A DNA stretch of 64,000 nucleotides from Opitutaceae bacterium (lineage in GTDB: Bacteria; Verrucomicrobiota; Verrucomicrobiia; Opitutales; Opitutaceae), in contig JADJTK010000008.1 in NCBI GenBank assembly GCA_016711225.1, positions 62,001 to 126,000 on the forward strand, given 5' to 3'. The notes beneath the pieces are model-generated. The model was not told the origin of the DNA, did no database searches, and saw nothing but the letters and a program-made list of their open reading frames with translations. Below, one piece after another: positions 1-9,427 of the stretch. Positions within the stretch are counted from its first letter, which is position 1. Every line of letters starts with the position of its first letter. The position numbers and the translations under genes were made by a program.

Positions 1-2180
1 AGCTGTCGTTCACTCGTGCCTCGCAGACGCCGTGGTAATCTCTCCGGTCTGCGAACGGCTCGAGCATCGCATCGCGTGCGCGGAATGCCTTCCGCGCCTC
101 CTCGATTCGCGGTTCGAACGCCAGCAACTGGCGGCACTCGATCGTGTGTGCCAGAGCATAGAGACGGCGGACTTCCTGGTCACCGGGATTGCGCTCAAGG
201 AGCACGCCGTAGTGCTCGCGCGCGATCCTCTCGGCCTCCCGCGCGCGATTGGTGGCGCGTGGCCATACCTGAAGACTGAGAATGCGCGCGGCGTCCGCAA
301 TCTGGCGCCGCAGGCGGATATTGTCCGGATCAACGGTCAGGGCCGCGCTGCGATCCGCCAGCACTTGCTCCAAGACCTCGACACTACCCCCGAGATTGCC
401 GGCGCCCCATTCTCCGGTCGCGAGAGCATCCTGACATCTCACCATCAATTCGCCAAGCGATTGGTCGGCGGGCTGGGCAGCTACCAAGGACTCCACCAGC
501 GACCAGCACTGTCGGGCCGCGGCGCCGGCTTCGGCTTTCAGGCCGTGGACCGACGCCACGTGGGCGTAAGTCGCCAATACTTCAGCGAGACAACATTTGA
601 TACGCCCATCGGCGGGAAAACGCACCTTCAATTCCAGCCACCGCCGCAGGAACTCCGTGTGCCGAGGGAGCGACCATTCGGCATCGTAGTCGCCGGTAAT
701 GCGTGGCAGTTCCCACTCGTTCCACAGCAACGCAGCGGCGGCGGCAGGATCGTCGGGATGTTCGCGCGCGACCTTTGCGCCCAGCGCAAGCGCCACCTCC
801 ATCGCCGCGGCGCCCCCTGTGAAATCGCCGCCAGCAAGTCCGCGAAACCGCGCCACCGCCGCCAACGCCGCCGCGTGTTGTCCATCGATCGCGGTATTGC
901 GTCGCTCCGGCGGCAGCGATTCGAAATACCGCACCGCCGCCTCCCGCCATCTGCCCGAGCTCCAGCCCCCCGCCTCGCTGCTCGAGTACGGGTTTCAGAT
1001 CCTTCGTCATCACTCCGACGAGTTGCTCGGCCTGGTCGCGAGCGGTGTCGGCGGCGCGCCGTTGCACCAAGGCTCGGCGGAAGCCAGCCAGCGCGAAGCC
1101 CAGACCGGCGGTCAAAGCCACGATCACCGCGGTCGTCGCCGCCACGCCAGCCCGATGCCGCCGAGTGAATTTGCGCATCCGGTAGGGCACACTCGGCGGC
1201 TGCGCGTGAATTGGTCGCTCGTTGAGGAACCGCTCCACGTCCTCGGCCACCTCCGCAGCCGTGGCGTAGCGGCGGGCCGGTTCCTTAGCCAGGCACTTGA
1301 GGCAGATCGTCTCCAGATCGCGAGGCAGCGGCGGATTCAACAGACTCGGGGCCAAAGGCTCGGTGTCGAGAACCAGCCGCAGCGTCTCAATAGGAGTGGC
1401 GGCGCTGAATGGCGCCCGCCCTGTCACCAGATGATAAAACAAGGCTCCCAACCCGTAAACGTCGCTGAGCACGCCGATCTCCGCGACGCGGCCCGCCGCC
1501 TGTTCCGGAGCGGCGTAGCCGGGCGAACCGAGCATCTGGCCGGTGATCGTCGCGCCGGCGGTGTCCCCAAGCAGCTTCGCCAGACCAAAATCGGTGATGC
1601 GCGGCCGCTCGGCTTCGTCGACAAGAACATTGGAAGGCTTGAGGTCGCGATGGAGTACCCCACAACGATGCGCGTAGTGCACCGCTCCCGCCAGCAGCCG
1701 CAGCCACTCCGCCGCCTGCCGGGGTGGCAGCGGCCGGCCCGCGCACAGATCGGCCAGGTTGGGTCCAGCCACCCAATCCATCGCATAGTAGGGCTGCCCC
1801 TCGATCTCACCGTAGTCGTGAATCTCGACGATGTTGGGATGCTGCAGGCCCGCTGCGGCCGCCGCCTCAAGCTGGAAACGCCGCAGCGCCGCCTCGCTCG
1901 CATGGGCCCCGGCCAGCAAGAGCTTCACCGCCACAGTACGCCCGAGTGCCGGATGCCGAGCGCGATACACCACCCCCATTCCGCCCCGCCCCAACTCCGA
2001 GATCAGCTCGTATTGCCCAAACGGGCGAGGCAACGCCCTTTCGGCCGGAACTGCCCCCCCCGCGAGGCCTCCCTCCCCCGCCGGCTCCAACGCCGTGCGC
2101 AGCAAGCACGCGGGACAGCTCTGGTCGACATCGGCTGTCGCCAGGGCGGCTCCACAGTTCTGACATCGTTGAATGATCAT
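1..2180 (-). CDS. Ser/Thr protein kinase with zinc-ribbon head and TPR-like tail (frameshifted, 3' end outside window)
   Basis: A transmembrane Hanks-type kinase. The N-terminus has a CxxC...CxxC zinc ribbon (C6, C9, C22, C25), followed by a glycine loop (GRGGMG), the catalytic HRDLKPSN motif (Asp179) and DFG. A hydrophobic membrane segment lies near residues 345-370 and the tail resembles the helical repeats of planctomycete/verrucomicrobial kinases. The reading frame breaks around 943-945: a CCC run has one base too many. Beyond it the frame resumes with an alanine- and arginine-rich helical tail (AAVRYFESLPPERR) that stays open to position 1. The sigma-factor gene lies 42 bp upstream on the same strand, so the two are probably co-transcribed and act in one envelope signalling route. 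Kinase assignment is certain; whether the frameshift is real is not. Confidence 0.85.
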
Positions 2181-2222
2181 CGAGGGGAATCCACCGGCCC
2201 ATCACAGCCTACCCTGACCAAG

Positions 2223-2987
2223 CTAGTTGCTCACCGCGGCGAGCAGATGCCGGATCTCCTCCTCGACGTGTTCGGGCGACAACAGCGTCTTCGCCACCTC
2301 GACCCGCACCTGCTCGCCGAATCGGTGGCGTAAACGATGGACGGCAACCTTGATCGCACCCTCTGTCGAATTGAGCCGCCTGGCGATCTCTGCATATCCG
2401 ACCTGCCCTCGCCCTCCCCACACTACCGTTCTCAGCTCCTCAAACACCGCAGCCCGACCGATCGCTGCATACTCCCGCCGCACCGCCGCAAGCGCCGTGG
2501 CCAGCAGGCACAGCGCCCACTTGCGGTCATAAAGCCGATCCGGCGACTGGGTCGTGGCCGGTTCCTCCTGATACTGTGCCTCGGCCTCCCGCAGGGCGTC
2601 GAGCGACACGATGGTCTGGTCGCCGCCCCGGCGCTGGGTGCCGGCCCGGGCCCGTTGATGGGCCTGATAATTCCGAAACGAGGTGAGCAGGAAAGTGCGG
2701 AAATGCCCCCGAGAGGCATCGGCGCAAGCCAGCGCCCCACGCACGAGAAGATCCTCGAAAAACCCTTGAGTGAGGTCTTCGGCATCCGCGGGGGGGATCC
2801 CGTAGCGCCGGGCGAATCCATAGAGAGGGGGCCAGTAGGTTCGGCAGAGTTCCTCCAATGCCGCCTGACCTTCCGAAGTCCCTGCATCGGCTGCCCGCAC
2901 CACCATGGTCCAGTGAGTAGTCGCAAACGCGTGCCGTCCTTGAGCAGCCAGTGCCGCGCCCTCTCCCTCATGCTCTTCGGTCGTCAT
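2223..2987 (-). CDS. ECF-type RNA polymerase sigma factor linked to Ser/Thr kinase
   Basis: A 254-residue sigma-70 family protein of the extracytoplasmic-function type. Region 2 is seen around YGFARRYGIPPADAEDLTQG and region 4 as a helix-turn-helix near residues 190-225 (EIARRLNSTEGAIKVAVHRL). It is longer than a minimal ECF factor, as in the family found next to Hanks kinases in Planctomycetes and Verrucomicrobia, where the neighbouring kinase is thought to control the sigma factor instead of a classical anti-sigma factor. No anti-sigma gene is present. The kinase follows 42 bp downstream. The 245 bp upstream of the start contain no gene and should hold the promoter. Confidence 0.88.
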   Translation of the reverse strand: MTTEEHEGEGAALAAQGRHAFATTHWTMVVRAADAGTSEGQAALEELCRTYWPPLYGFARRYGIPPADAEDLTQGFFEDLLVRGALACADASRGHFRTFLLTSFRNYQAHQRARAGTQRRGGDQTIVSLDALREAEAQYQEEPATTQSPDRLYDRKWALCLLATALAAVRREYAAIGRAAVFEELRTVVWGGRGQVGYAEIARRLNSTEGAIKVAVHRLRHRFGEQVRVEVAKTLLSPEHVEEEIRHLLAAVSN

Positions 2988-3232
2988 AGTAATGACGTGG
3001 GGGCGGCAAAATAGCTCGCCCGAAGCCGAACGCGAATTCGATCCCTCCTCGGCGCCGCCGCGCCATCGAACTCCTCGCCCAAGGCGCCGTCCAGAAGTCC
3101 AAGCCGCGGCTCGTTTCCTCCCCGTAACTTCCAGCTCCTAACCGGGTAAAACAGGAGAGCCGGACTCGCCGCCAACCCGACTGCCCTCGGACCACCGGCC
3201 TCGATCCCAGATCCGTCACCTCCACTTCCATC

Positions 3233-3637
3233 ATGAACACGCGAATCCGCTTCCTCATCCTGATGCTCGCCGCGGTCGGCGGCATCGCCGCTACTTCGCT
3301 CCAAGGCGCCACCCGCCCTCACGCTGTGGCGTACCCTGTCTCAAAGATCGTCGAAGGGAACACTCCTCTCGTCACAGTCGGCGTCACACAAAACAAGGTG
3401 CGTCACCATCTCGGTCAGCCAGATCGCCAAATCTGGCCCAATGTGTGGATCTATGGCGGCTTCACCGCGGACCTGGTGCGCGCCCGCGCCGACGGCTGCA
3501 ATACCTTGGTGGTCACCTTCGAGCAGGACCGCGTGGCCGACCTCAAACTGATCAACCCGCGGGGCACGCGCGTGCTCCTCGCGAGTTCGCATCGGGGAGA
3601 CATCGGCAGGAAAAAGGTCTTCATCGCGGCCCGTTGA
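3233..3637 (+). CDS. Small exported protein, BamE/SmpA-like fold suspected (tandem copy 1)
   Basis: A 134-residue protein with a clear N-terminal signal sequence (basic start, hydrophobic stretch, cleavage near residue 26). The mature part is about 105 residues and contains VRHHLGQPDRQIWPNVWIY followed by a cysteine and VADLKLINPR. It is a diverged tandem paralogue of the gene starting 175 bp downstream. The pattern of a short helix, LGxPDR turn and aromatic strand recalls the SmpA/OmlA (BamE-like) fold, an inference from motif shape only. The intergenic spacer has no obvious terminator, so both genes may share a transcript that ends at the hairpin after the second copy. Function unknown. Confidence 0.7.
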   Translation: MNTRIRFLILMLAAVGGIAATSLQGATRPHAVAYPVSKIVEGNTPLVTVGVTQNKVRHHLGQPDRQIWPNVWIYGGFTADLVRARADGCNTLVVTFEQDRVADLKLINPRGTRVLLASSHRGDIGRKKVFIAAR

Positions 3638-3811
3638 GCTCGGACCCCATCGACAGCCGCGGTCGCCGGCAAGCCAAGCCCTCTGTCCCGCTCCCGGCGT
3701 AACCTTTCTTTTGTGACCGTGTAAAGCACCAAGGGGAGAATACCCAGAAAACCCGATCGGCGGCCACGACCGCCCACGATTGATCACACAAACCGCCGCC
3801 AACACTATCGT

Positions 3812-4213
3812 ATGAATAGCTCAATTTCATTGCTGGGGTTGCTGCTTGCCGGTTGCTGCATGGGGCCCGCGCTGCAGGCAGGCGCCCTGAAGGTCGGGCC
3901 GATAGCCTTCCCGGTAGACAAGGTGGTCCGCTCCGGCGAGACCATCGTCACGATCGGAACCCATGAATCCTCGGTACGCTACAATCTCGGATCGCCGGAC
4001 CGAACGCTCGAGGACAATGTTTGGGTCTACTCCGGCTTCAAAGCGAACCTCGACCAAGCCAATGATCAACATTGCGATACCCTGCTGGTCGAGTTTCAGG
4101 GTCGCCGCGTTGCCGACATCAAACTGATCAATCCCCGCTGTGTCCGAGTTCTGGTTGCGCAGGCCAAGCGTGGTCCTCTCGCGGAAAAGAAGTTCTACGT
4201 GGCGCAACGATGA
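3812..4213 (+). CDS. Small exported protein, BamE/SmpA-like fold suspected (tandem copy 2)
   Basis: A 133-residue paralogue of the preceding gene. It has a signal sequence with a possible lipobox-like LLAGCC near residues 12-17, so it may be a lipoprotein, unlike copy 1. Shared features with copy 1 are a valine-rich VDKVV segment, VRYNLGSPDRT, NVWVYSGF, a single mid-protein cysteine (HCDTL) and the strand VADIKLINPR. The pair probably arose by tandem duplication followed by strong divergence. The gene is followed by a good intrinsic terminator. No function can be assigned. Confidence 0.7.
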   Translation: MNSSISLLGLLLAGCCMGPALQAGALKVGPIAFPVDKVVRSGETIVTIGTHESSVRYNLGSPDRTLEDNVWVYSGFKANLDQANDQHCDTLLVEFQGRRVADIKLINPRCVRVLVAQAKRGPLAEKKFYVAQR

Positions 4214-4259
4214 CGATTCACCCGGCCCGCGACGGACGGGCCGAAATGAAAAGAGGCGC

Positions 4260-4296
4260 AGGCCCGATCCCGGCAGCGGGGTCGGGCCTGTTCTTT
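4260..4296 (+). terminator. Intrinsic terminator after the tandem exported-protein genes
   Basis: A 12-bp stem (AGGCCCGATCCC with GGGGTCGGGCCT, one G-T pair) closes a 6-nt loop and is followed by GTTCTTTA. It lies between two convergent transcription units, so it may also help stop the minus-strand transporter operon. Confidence 0.7.
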
Positions 4297-4391
4297 ACCC
4301 CCCCGGCCGCAGCTCCTTCCACGCCCTCAGGCCCGACGATGGCGCCCGGGGGCAGTTCTGCCCGGCGCCCGGCCTCTGTCCGCGGCCGACC

Positions 4392-5156
4392 TCACCCCGA
4401 GGTGCCCCAACGGCGATGCAGGAAGTTCTCCCACGGGGAGAAGAAGATTTTGTCGGCGGCCACGCCGATGGTCACGATCACCAGCATCACGCCAATCACC
4501 TGCTCCATCGCATTGAGCTCGCGCCCATAGTGCAGCAAATGCCCGAGGCCAAAGCCGGTGAGAATCGTCACGTAGATCTCCGCCGCCATGAGCGAGCGCC
4601 AGGCAAAGGCCCAGCCTTGCTTCATCCCGCTGACGATGAAGGGTAGCGAGGCCGGCAGAATCACCCGGGTAAGGGTGTGCAACCGCTTCGAGCCCATCGT
4701 CACAGCCGCACGAACATAGATTGGGTTCACGTTCCGCACGCCTGTCTCCGTGGCCAGAATCACCGACCAAAGCGTGCCCATGATCACAACGAAGAGCATC
4801 GCGCCCTCCGTCTGCCCAAACCACAACAGCGCCAGCGGCACCCAGCACACGCTCGGCAACCCCTGCAACCCGAGAGCGAGCACCCCCACCGTGTCGCGCA
4901 AGACGCGCAGTCGCGCCGTCGCCATGCCGATGGGAACCCCGGCGATCAGCCCGATGATGTAACCGATGAGCAGGCGCTTCATCGTCACCGCGATGCTCGT
5001 CCACAATGAGCCATCGAGGGCCGCTTCGGAGAGGTAGATAGACACATCGGCCGGGGCGGGCAGCAGCACCGGCGACCAGAGTTTGAGCGAATACAACACC
5101 TGCCAGAGCACCAGCAGTCCGACAAAGAAGCTAACCGCAGTCAGGAAACGTTTCAT
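4392..5156 (-). CDS. ssuC: ABC transporter permease, nitrate/sulfonate/taurine type
   Basis: A 254-residue inner-membrane permease of the SsuC/TauC/NrtB family with about six predicted helices. The EAA-type cytoplasmic loop that docks the ATPase is visible as AAVTMGSKRLHTLTRVILPASLP. Its ATG overlaps the stop of the ATPase gene in an ATGA, so translation is probably coupled. It is the last gene of a three-gene minus-strand operon. Sulfonate as substrate is inferred from the solute-binding protein and the adjoining sulfur genes; nitrate, taurine or thiamine precursors belong to the same family and cannot be excluded. Confidence 0.85.
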   Translation of the reverse strand: MKRFLTAVSFFVGLLVLWQVLYSLKLWSPVLLPAPADVSIYLSEAALDGSLWTSIAVTMKRLLIGYIIGLIAGVPIGMATARLRVLRDTVGVLALGLQGLPSVCWVPLALLWFGQTEGAMLFVVIMGTLWSVILATETGVRNVNPIYVRAAVTMGSKRLHTLTRVILPASLPFIVSGMKQGWAFAWRSLMAAEIYVTILTGFGLGHLLHYGRELNAMEQVIGVMLVIVTIGVAADKIFFSPWENFLHRRWGTSG

Positions 5157-5962
5157 TCGGCGGTCTCCTCCGTGGCCGGCAGGTGGCCCTTGAGCGCACG
5201 CATGATCTTGGTGGAGTGGCTGGCAAGCTCGGCAGAGTTGATATCGCGGGGGCGCGGCAGATCCACGCGGAACTGCTCCTGCACCCGACCCGGATTGGGG
5301 GAAAACAGCACGACACGATCACCCAGGCAGGCGGCCTCGCGCACGTTGTGGGTAACGAAGACAATCGTCTTCTTGCGCTCCTGCCAGATGTGCTGGATGT
5401 CGCCGTAGAGCTGTTCACGGGTGAGCGCGTCGAGCGCGGCGAAAGGCTCGTCCATCAGCAATACTTTCGGATTCGGGGCCAGTGCACGGGCCAGCGCGAT
5501 GCGCTGCTTCATACCACCGGACAGTTCATGGATGTTGGCATTTTTGAAGCGTTCCAATCCGACTAGCCGCAGGTAGTACATCGCCACCTCGCGCCGCTCA
5601 GAGTCCTTCAGGCCGGGCTTGAGCTTCAAGCCGAACATCAAATTATCCATCACATCGAGCCAGGGAAATAGGGCGTGCTCCTGAAACATCACCATCCGGT
5701 CGCGGCCCGGCCCGGCCACCGGCGCACCGTCGGCCAAGATACGCCCGCTGTCGGGCCGCTCGAGTCCGGCCACAATGTTGAGCAAGGTCGATTTGCCGCA
5801 GCCCGAAGGTCCCACTAGGCAGACGAACTCCCCTTCAGCCACTTGTAGCGAGATGCGATCAAGTGCATGCACGACCCGTCGGCCGGTGCGGAAGGTCTTG
5901 CTGACGTCTTCGACCACCAGCTTCGCGGGCGCGGTCGGAGCGAGCTCTTGCTGGAGGGTCAT
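5153..5962 (-). CDS. ssuB: ABC transporter ATP-binding protein, nitrate/sulfonate/taurine type
   Basis: A 269-residue ATPase with Walker A GPSGCGKST, signature LSGGMKQRIALARAL, Walker B VLLMDEP and the H-loop histidine in VTHN, all intact. The frame is open further upstream, but the chosen ATG at 5962 gives a 4-bp ATGA overlap with the upstream binding-protein gene, and the upstream codons lie inside that gene, so the short start is preferred. It energises the permease encoded immediately downstream. Confidence 0.88.
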   Translation of the reverse strand: MTLQQELAPTAPAKLVVEDVSKTFRTGRRVVHALDRISLQVAEGEFVCLVGPSGCGKSTLLNIVAGLERPDSGRILADGAPVAGPGRDRMVMFQEHALFPWLDVMDNLMFGLKLKPGLKDSERREVAMYYLRLVGLERFKNANIHELSGGMKQRIALARALAPNPKVLLMDEPFAALDALTREQLYGDIQHIWQERKKTIVFVTHNVREAACLGDRVVLFSPNPGRVQEQFRVDLPRPRDINSAELASHSTKIMRALKGHLPATEETAE

Positions 5963-6942
5963 GGTTTGCCGGAGAACAACCGGTCCAGCGGCATCGTCTG
6001 CTTGAGCAGACCGGCGGCCTGGGCGTCGCTCATGAATCTTTCCAACACCGCTGCCTCCACTTTGTCGGTGAAGGTCAACCGCGCCCACGCTGCGGCGACG
6101 AGCGAGCCGGAGATCTCACGTCTCGTCTCGGCCGAGAGGCCCGCGCGCACCTTCTCCTTGGCTTCCTCGGGATGGGCATTGATCCACTCGGTGAGCTCGA
6201 CATGCGCGGCGCGCAACTGCTCCGCAAGTTCAGGGCGCTCCTTCAAGAGTTTCACGCTGGCGACAAGAATAGTGGTCACGGCATCCTTCTCCTCGACGAG
6301 CACGCGCCCCTTGCCCTCAAGCACCAAGCGCGAGACCCACGGCTCGACTGTCCACACCGCATCCAGCTGCCCGGTCTGGAAGAGGCCGAGTTGGTCGGGG
6401 TTCGGCGTCGGCACCACCATCACATCGCCGCCAGTGAGCGTCACCTTCAGGCCTTGGCCACGGAACCAAGCCCGGGCAGCGACATCCTGAGTATTGCCCA
6501 GCTGCGGCGTGCCGACCTTCTTGCCACGAAAATCATCGGCTTTCGCCAGCTTGCTCTCGCCGGGAACAACGAGCGCCGCCCCGCCCTGGGCGGAGCCGGC
6601 AAGGATGCGGATCTCTTCGCCCTTCGACTTGATGTAGGCGTTGAGCGCCGGATTGGGTCCGACGTAGGTGGCGTCGATCGACCCGGCGAAGATCGATTCC
6701 ATCGCGCTCGGTCCGGCGTTGAAGGGGAACCACTGCACCGCCATCTCTGGCCCGAGCCGCTGCTCGAACCAGCCCGCCTTCGCACGTGTCCCGGCCGCCC
6801 CGATCACGCCCTGAGCATGGGTGACATTCGGAAAGTAGCCGATCCGCAGCACCACGGGCGCAGCGGCGCAGAGCGTCGCGCCCGAAAGGAGCGCGACCAG
6901 CCCAATCCAGAGAACATGGAAACGAGGGGTGAACCGTTGCAT
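5959..6942 (-). CDS. ssuA: ABC transporter substrate-binding protein, aliphatic sulfonate/nitrate family
   Basis: A 327-residue periplasmic binding protein with a signal peptide ending near residue 27 (LCAAAP). The first strand reads GYFPNVTHAQ, typical of SsuA/NrtA-like type II binding proteins, followed by GSIDATYVGPNPALNAY and a second lobe with LDAVWTVEPW. It is first in the three-gene operon. The 180-bp leader upstream can form several hairpins (see separate entry). Location beside cysK and the sulfate permease genes makes organosulfur uptake the best guess. Confidence 0.85.
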   Translation of the reverse strand: MQRFTPRFHVLWIGLVALLSGATLCAAAPVVLRIGYFPNVTHAQGVIGAAGTRAKAGWFEQRLGPEMAVQWFPFNAGPSAMESIFAGSIDATYVGPNPALNAYIKSKGEEIRILAGSAQGGAALVVPGESKLAKADDFRGKKVGTPQLGNTQDVAARAWFRGQGLKVTLTGGDVMVVPTPNPDQLGLFQTGQLDAVWTVEPWVSRLVLEGKGRVLVEEKDAVTTILVASVKLLKERPELAEQLRAAHVELTEWINAHPEEAKEKVRAGLSAETRREISGSLVAAAWARLTFTDKVEAAVLERFMSDAQAAGLLKQTMPLDRLFSGKP

Positions 6943-7122
6943 GGCACCGCCGAGGATAGGGGCGTGGGTGCCATTGGAAACCTGAAATGGTGCAGGTCCC
7001 GAGAAAACTTCTCACAGGAGCTACCCGACAGCCGGGAGCGCCAAAGACGGGCGGATACCGGCCGGAGCGGCAAGCGAAGGAAGGAATGCCGGCGTAGCGC
7101 CATTGTCCGGGCGCGACGATAG
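6943..7122 (-). promoter_or_regulatory. Hairpin-rich 5' leader of the sulfonate-type transporter operon
   Basis: No gene is seen here. Short inverted repeats occur in series: CCATT/AATGG (6971-6975, 6986-6990), CCTG/CAGG (6981-6984, 6993-6996), GAGAA/TTCTC (7001-7005, 7009-7013) and CCCG/CGGG (7024-7027, 7033-7036). The first two cannot form together, which would suit a switch. I could not match it to SAM, SAH, cobalamin or TPP consensus elements by eye. Confidence 0.3.
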
Positions 7123-7536
7123 TCACGGTTCCCGGACAGCTAGAGCGTGGCTCCGGGCGCTCACATCGAAGGAAGCGTCGATCACCACCAATTGATGTCT
7201 GTAGTCGGTGTTCGGGGCACAGGCGGTGTCGATCCATTCCAACATCGTGCCATCGACCAACCCCACGGCCGAGGCCTGATCGTCGCAGTAGATCGCGTAA
7301 CGCGTGACCGGCCTATTGCTCATGACCGCCGCCCACACCAGTCGGATGCTGGCCGCTTTCGGAGAATCGTGACGAAAGGAGCTCGCGAGCACCGGCGCCT
7401 CGGCATGGGCCTGCACCAACCGGATGAATTCACCGCCGGTGCCCGGTCGTCGACCACCAGGTGATCGGTGCCGGCGGCAAATCCACGAGCGAGCATCGCC
7501 TCGTCGTCGGCCAGACAATCCGCCGGATTGCCTCAT
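7123..7536 (-). pseudogene. Remnant of a secreted fibronectin type III protein
   Basis: The last roughly 90 residues of this frame look like a genuine Fn3 domain: a strand IRLVWAAVMSNRPVTRYAIY, a turn and a closing strand YRHQLVVIDAS, resembling the Fn3 domains of the large secreted protein at 22.6-25.8 kb. The first 45 residues are arginine-rich and non-protein-like. Protein-like fragments (GFAAGTDHLVVDD, AAVRLHLFDQ) continue in other frames up to about 7660. This is best read as the decaying 3' end of a larger exported gene with at least two frame changes. No intact start is visible. Confidence 0.45.
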
Positions 7537-7810
7537 TGGTCGAAGAGATGGAGCCGGACCGCCGCAGTTCCCTTGTCGAGGGCGAGTCTACCCAGTTTCT
7601 TGTCGGCGATCTTCGCGATCGTGGCAGCAGTCCAGGCGAGGTGGCTGGTATCCGCCGCGCGGCAGGGGCACGGCGTGTCGGACGGGAATCAAGCCGTGTC
7701 CCCGGAGGAACAAGTCTGGAAGCGTCGCCGCCTGCTAATCACACGGCTTCGACCGGGGCGGGCTTCGCCGCAGTAACTTCGGCACGAACATCAACGTCTG
7801 TACGCCCGCC

Positions 7811-8959
7811 ATGCCTCCGCGCCGCCTCCTGTCCTCCGCGTTCTTGAGCCTTTCCTTAATTGTCTTCTCCGCGGCCGCAGAGCCGCCATCGCTCGAGCTG
7901 GTCACCAATGCCAGTACCGTCACTCTTGCCTTTGGGACCGCCAGCACCGGGAGTTACCGCATTGAGCGCTCGCCCGACCTCGCCGAATGGCTGTTCGATG
8001 GCCAGAGCATCATGACACATGAGCAACGCATCACCCTCACCTACCCGCTCGCAGAAGCCCGCGGGTTCTGGAGAGTGAAGGCCTACGACGCGGATAGCTC
8101 CTTCGATCCCGGACGCTCGCCGCTGGCGGTCGCCTCCTTCGAGGATCAGGTATGGACCGATCCCAGCCGAAGCTACGACATGGCGGTGCGCATCTATGCG
8201 CCTGCGCCACGGGAGGGCGATGGTCCCTTCCCGCTGGTGCTTCTGTCCCACGGAGCTGGAGGCAACCGCTCCGCCTTCGACAGTCTCAGCGCCTATCTCG
8301 CCTCCCTCGGCTATCTCTGCGTGACGCTCACTCACGACGACACTCGTCCCTCCTCTCGCCTGGAGCGGCCGGCCGATGTGAGCTTCGCCATCGACGTCAT
8401 TCTGGGCGCCGCACCACCAAGCCCACTGCTCGCCGGCCGGGTGGACGCCGCCCGAGTGGGCATGGTTGGCCATTCCTTCGGAGCGTTCACCACCCTAGCG
8501 ATCATGGGCAGCAGGTTCCGCGAAGCCACGCTGCCGGGCGCCCCCTGCGTGAACCTCGCCGACCCGCGCGTGCGAGCGGGCGCGCCGCTCTCCCCGCAGG
8601 GCCCGGGTATCCTCGGGCTCAATGAACACTCATGGGAAAGCATCGCGCGTCCGGTCTTCACCCTGCGCGGAACCCTCGATACGAGCGTGGAGACACCCGA
8701 CCCCGCAACCCGGGACCTCCCCTACCAGCTGATGCCCCCGGGAGGCAAATACCACGCGATCCTCGAAGGTGCCGACCACAGCGACTTCAGCGACAACGGG
8801 ATCGGCAAGCACGGCACCACGTTCTCGCAATGGTACTTCCCGGCCCTCGCCGCGTTCTTCGACGCCACCCTATGCAACCGCCCCGGCGCTCGCGATTGGC
8901 TCGACTCCCAGGCACTCAACCGCTTGAGCACCGGCGTGCTCGCGCTTCAGGGAAAATGA
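7811..8959 (+). CDS. Secreted alpha/beta hydrolase, platelet-activating-factor-acetylhydrolase-like
   Basis: A 382-residue protein with an N-terminal signal peptide (cleavage near residue 23, AAAEPP), then a short beta-rich region of about 75 residues (YRIERSPDLAEW) of the kind that precedes verrucomicrobial secreted enzymes. An alpha/beta hydrolase domain follows, with oxyanion-region motif LVLLSHGAGGNRS and nucleophile elbow GHSFG near residue 220. The acid and histidine are probably within LRGTLDTS and EGADHSDF. Substrate is unknown; an esterase, lipase-like or chlorogenate-type hydrolase is possible. It is a lone gene on the plus strand between minus-strand sulfur operons. Confidence 0.8.
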   Translation: MPPRRLLSSAFLSLSLIVFSAAAEPPSLELVTNASTVTLAFGTASTGSYRIERSPDLAEWLFDGQSIMTHEQRITLTYPLAEARGFWRVKAYDADSSFDPGRSPLAVASFEDQVWTDPSRSYDMAVRIYAPAPREGDGPFPLVLLSHGAGGNRSAFDSLSAYLASLGYLCVTLTHDDTRPSSRLERPADVSFAIDVILGAAPPSPLLAGRVDAARVGMVGHSFGAFTTLAIMGSRFREATLPGAPCVNLADPRVRAGAPLSPQGPGILGLNEHSWESIARPVFTLRGTLDTSVETPDPATRDLPYQLMPPGGKYHAILEGADHSDFSDNGIGKHGTTFSQWYFPALAAFFDATLCNRPGARDWLDSQALNRLSTGVLALQGK

Positions 8960-9340
8960 TCGAGTCCCACGTATCCTGAACCAGCAGCTGCAGGCGTTGA
9001 CGCGAGCGCCACCTGCTCTGTGGGTCGCCGCATCACCGAGTGCCCACATCGGATGACCTCCACTAAGCCTGCAATAGACACCAGGGCCCTGTTCCTGCTC
9101 GAAGGCGGCGCGGCGAGCAGTGCGCTGCAGGGCCGATTTGTGACCGGCACCCCGAACCTGTTGGCCGACGGAACCGGCTCGTTCGGCCAAGCCAATCCAT
9201 CGGGCAAGCCGCCGATTGTGGCCCTGGGGAATTGACCAGTCCCCCAAGGATGGCTTGGTGACCGGCCGCGGACTTGCAGGCGTCGGTTGGCCGGGCGGTC
9301 ACCGACCTGCGGCACCAACCTCGGAGCTCCAAATGCAAAC
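8960..9340. other. Gene-free interval between hydrolase and cysK
   Basis: About 380 bp without a convincing gene on either strand. A 71-residue frame at 9020-9235 on the plus strand lacks a ribosome-binding site and any recognisable motif. The cysK terminator hairpin follows at its right edge. Confidence 0.4.
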
Positions 9341-9370
9341 GCCCGCCGGGCGCGAGGCCGGGCGGGCGGA
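9341..9370 (-). terminator. Probable terminator of cysK
   Basis: An 8-bp GC stem (CGCCCGCC/GGCGGGCG) followed on the minus strand by GTTTGCATTT. It sits 58 bp past the cysK stop. The U-tract is weak. Confidence 0.5.
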
Positions 9371-9427
9371 AAGGCTGGGGAGCCTCAGGGCTCGGTCGAG
9401 GCGGGGCGCCTTCGCAACCGGGGCCGC

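Noticed and set aside
6943..7122. SAM, SAH, cobalamin or TPP riboswitch in the ssu-like leader
   Set aside because: None of the consensus core strings was found by eye; kept only as an uncharacterised leader.
9020..9235. A 71-codon frame after the hydrolase
   Set aside because: No ribosome-binding site, no recognisable feature.
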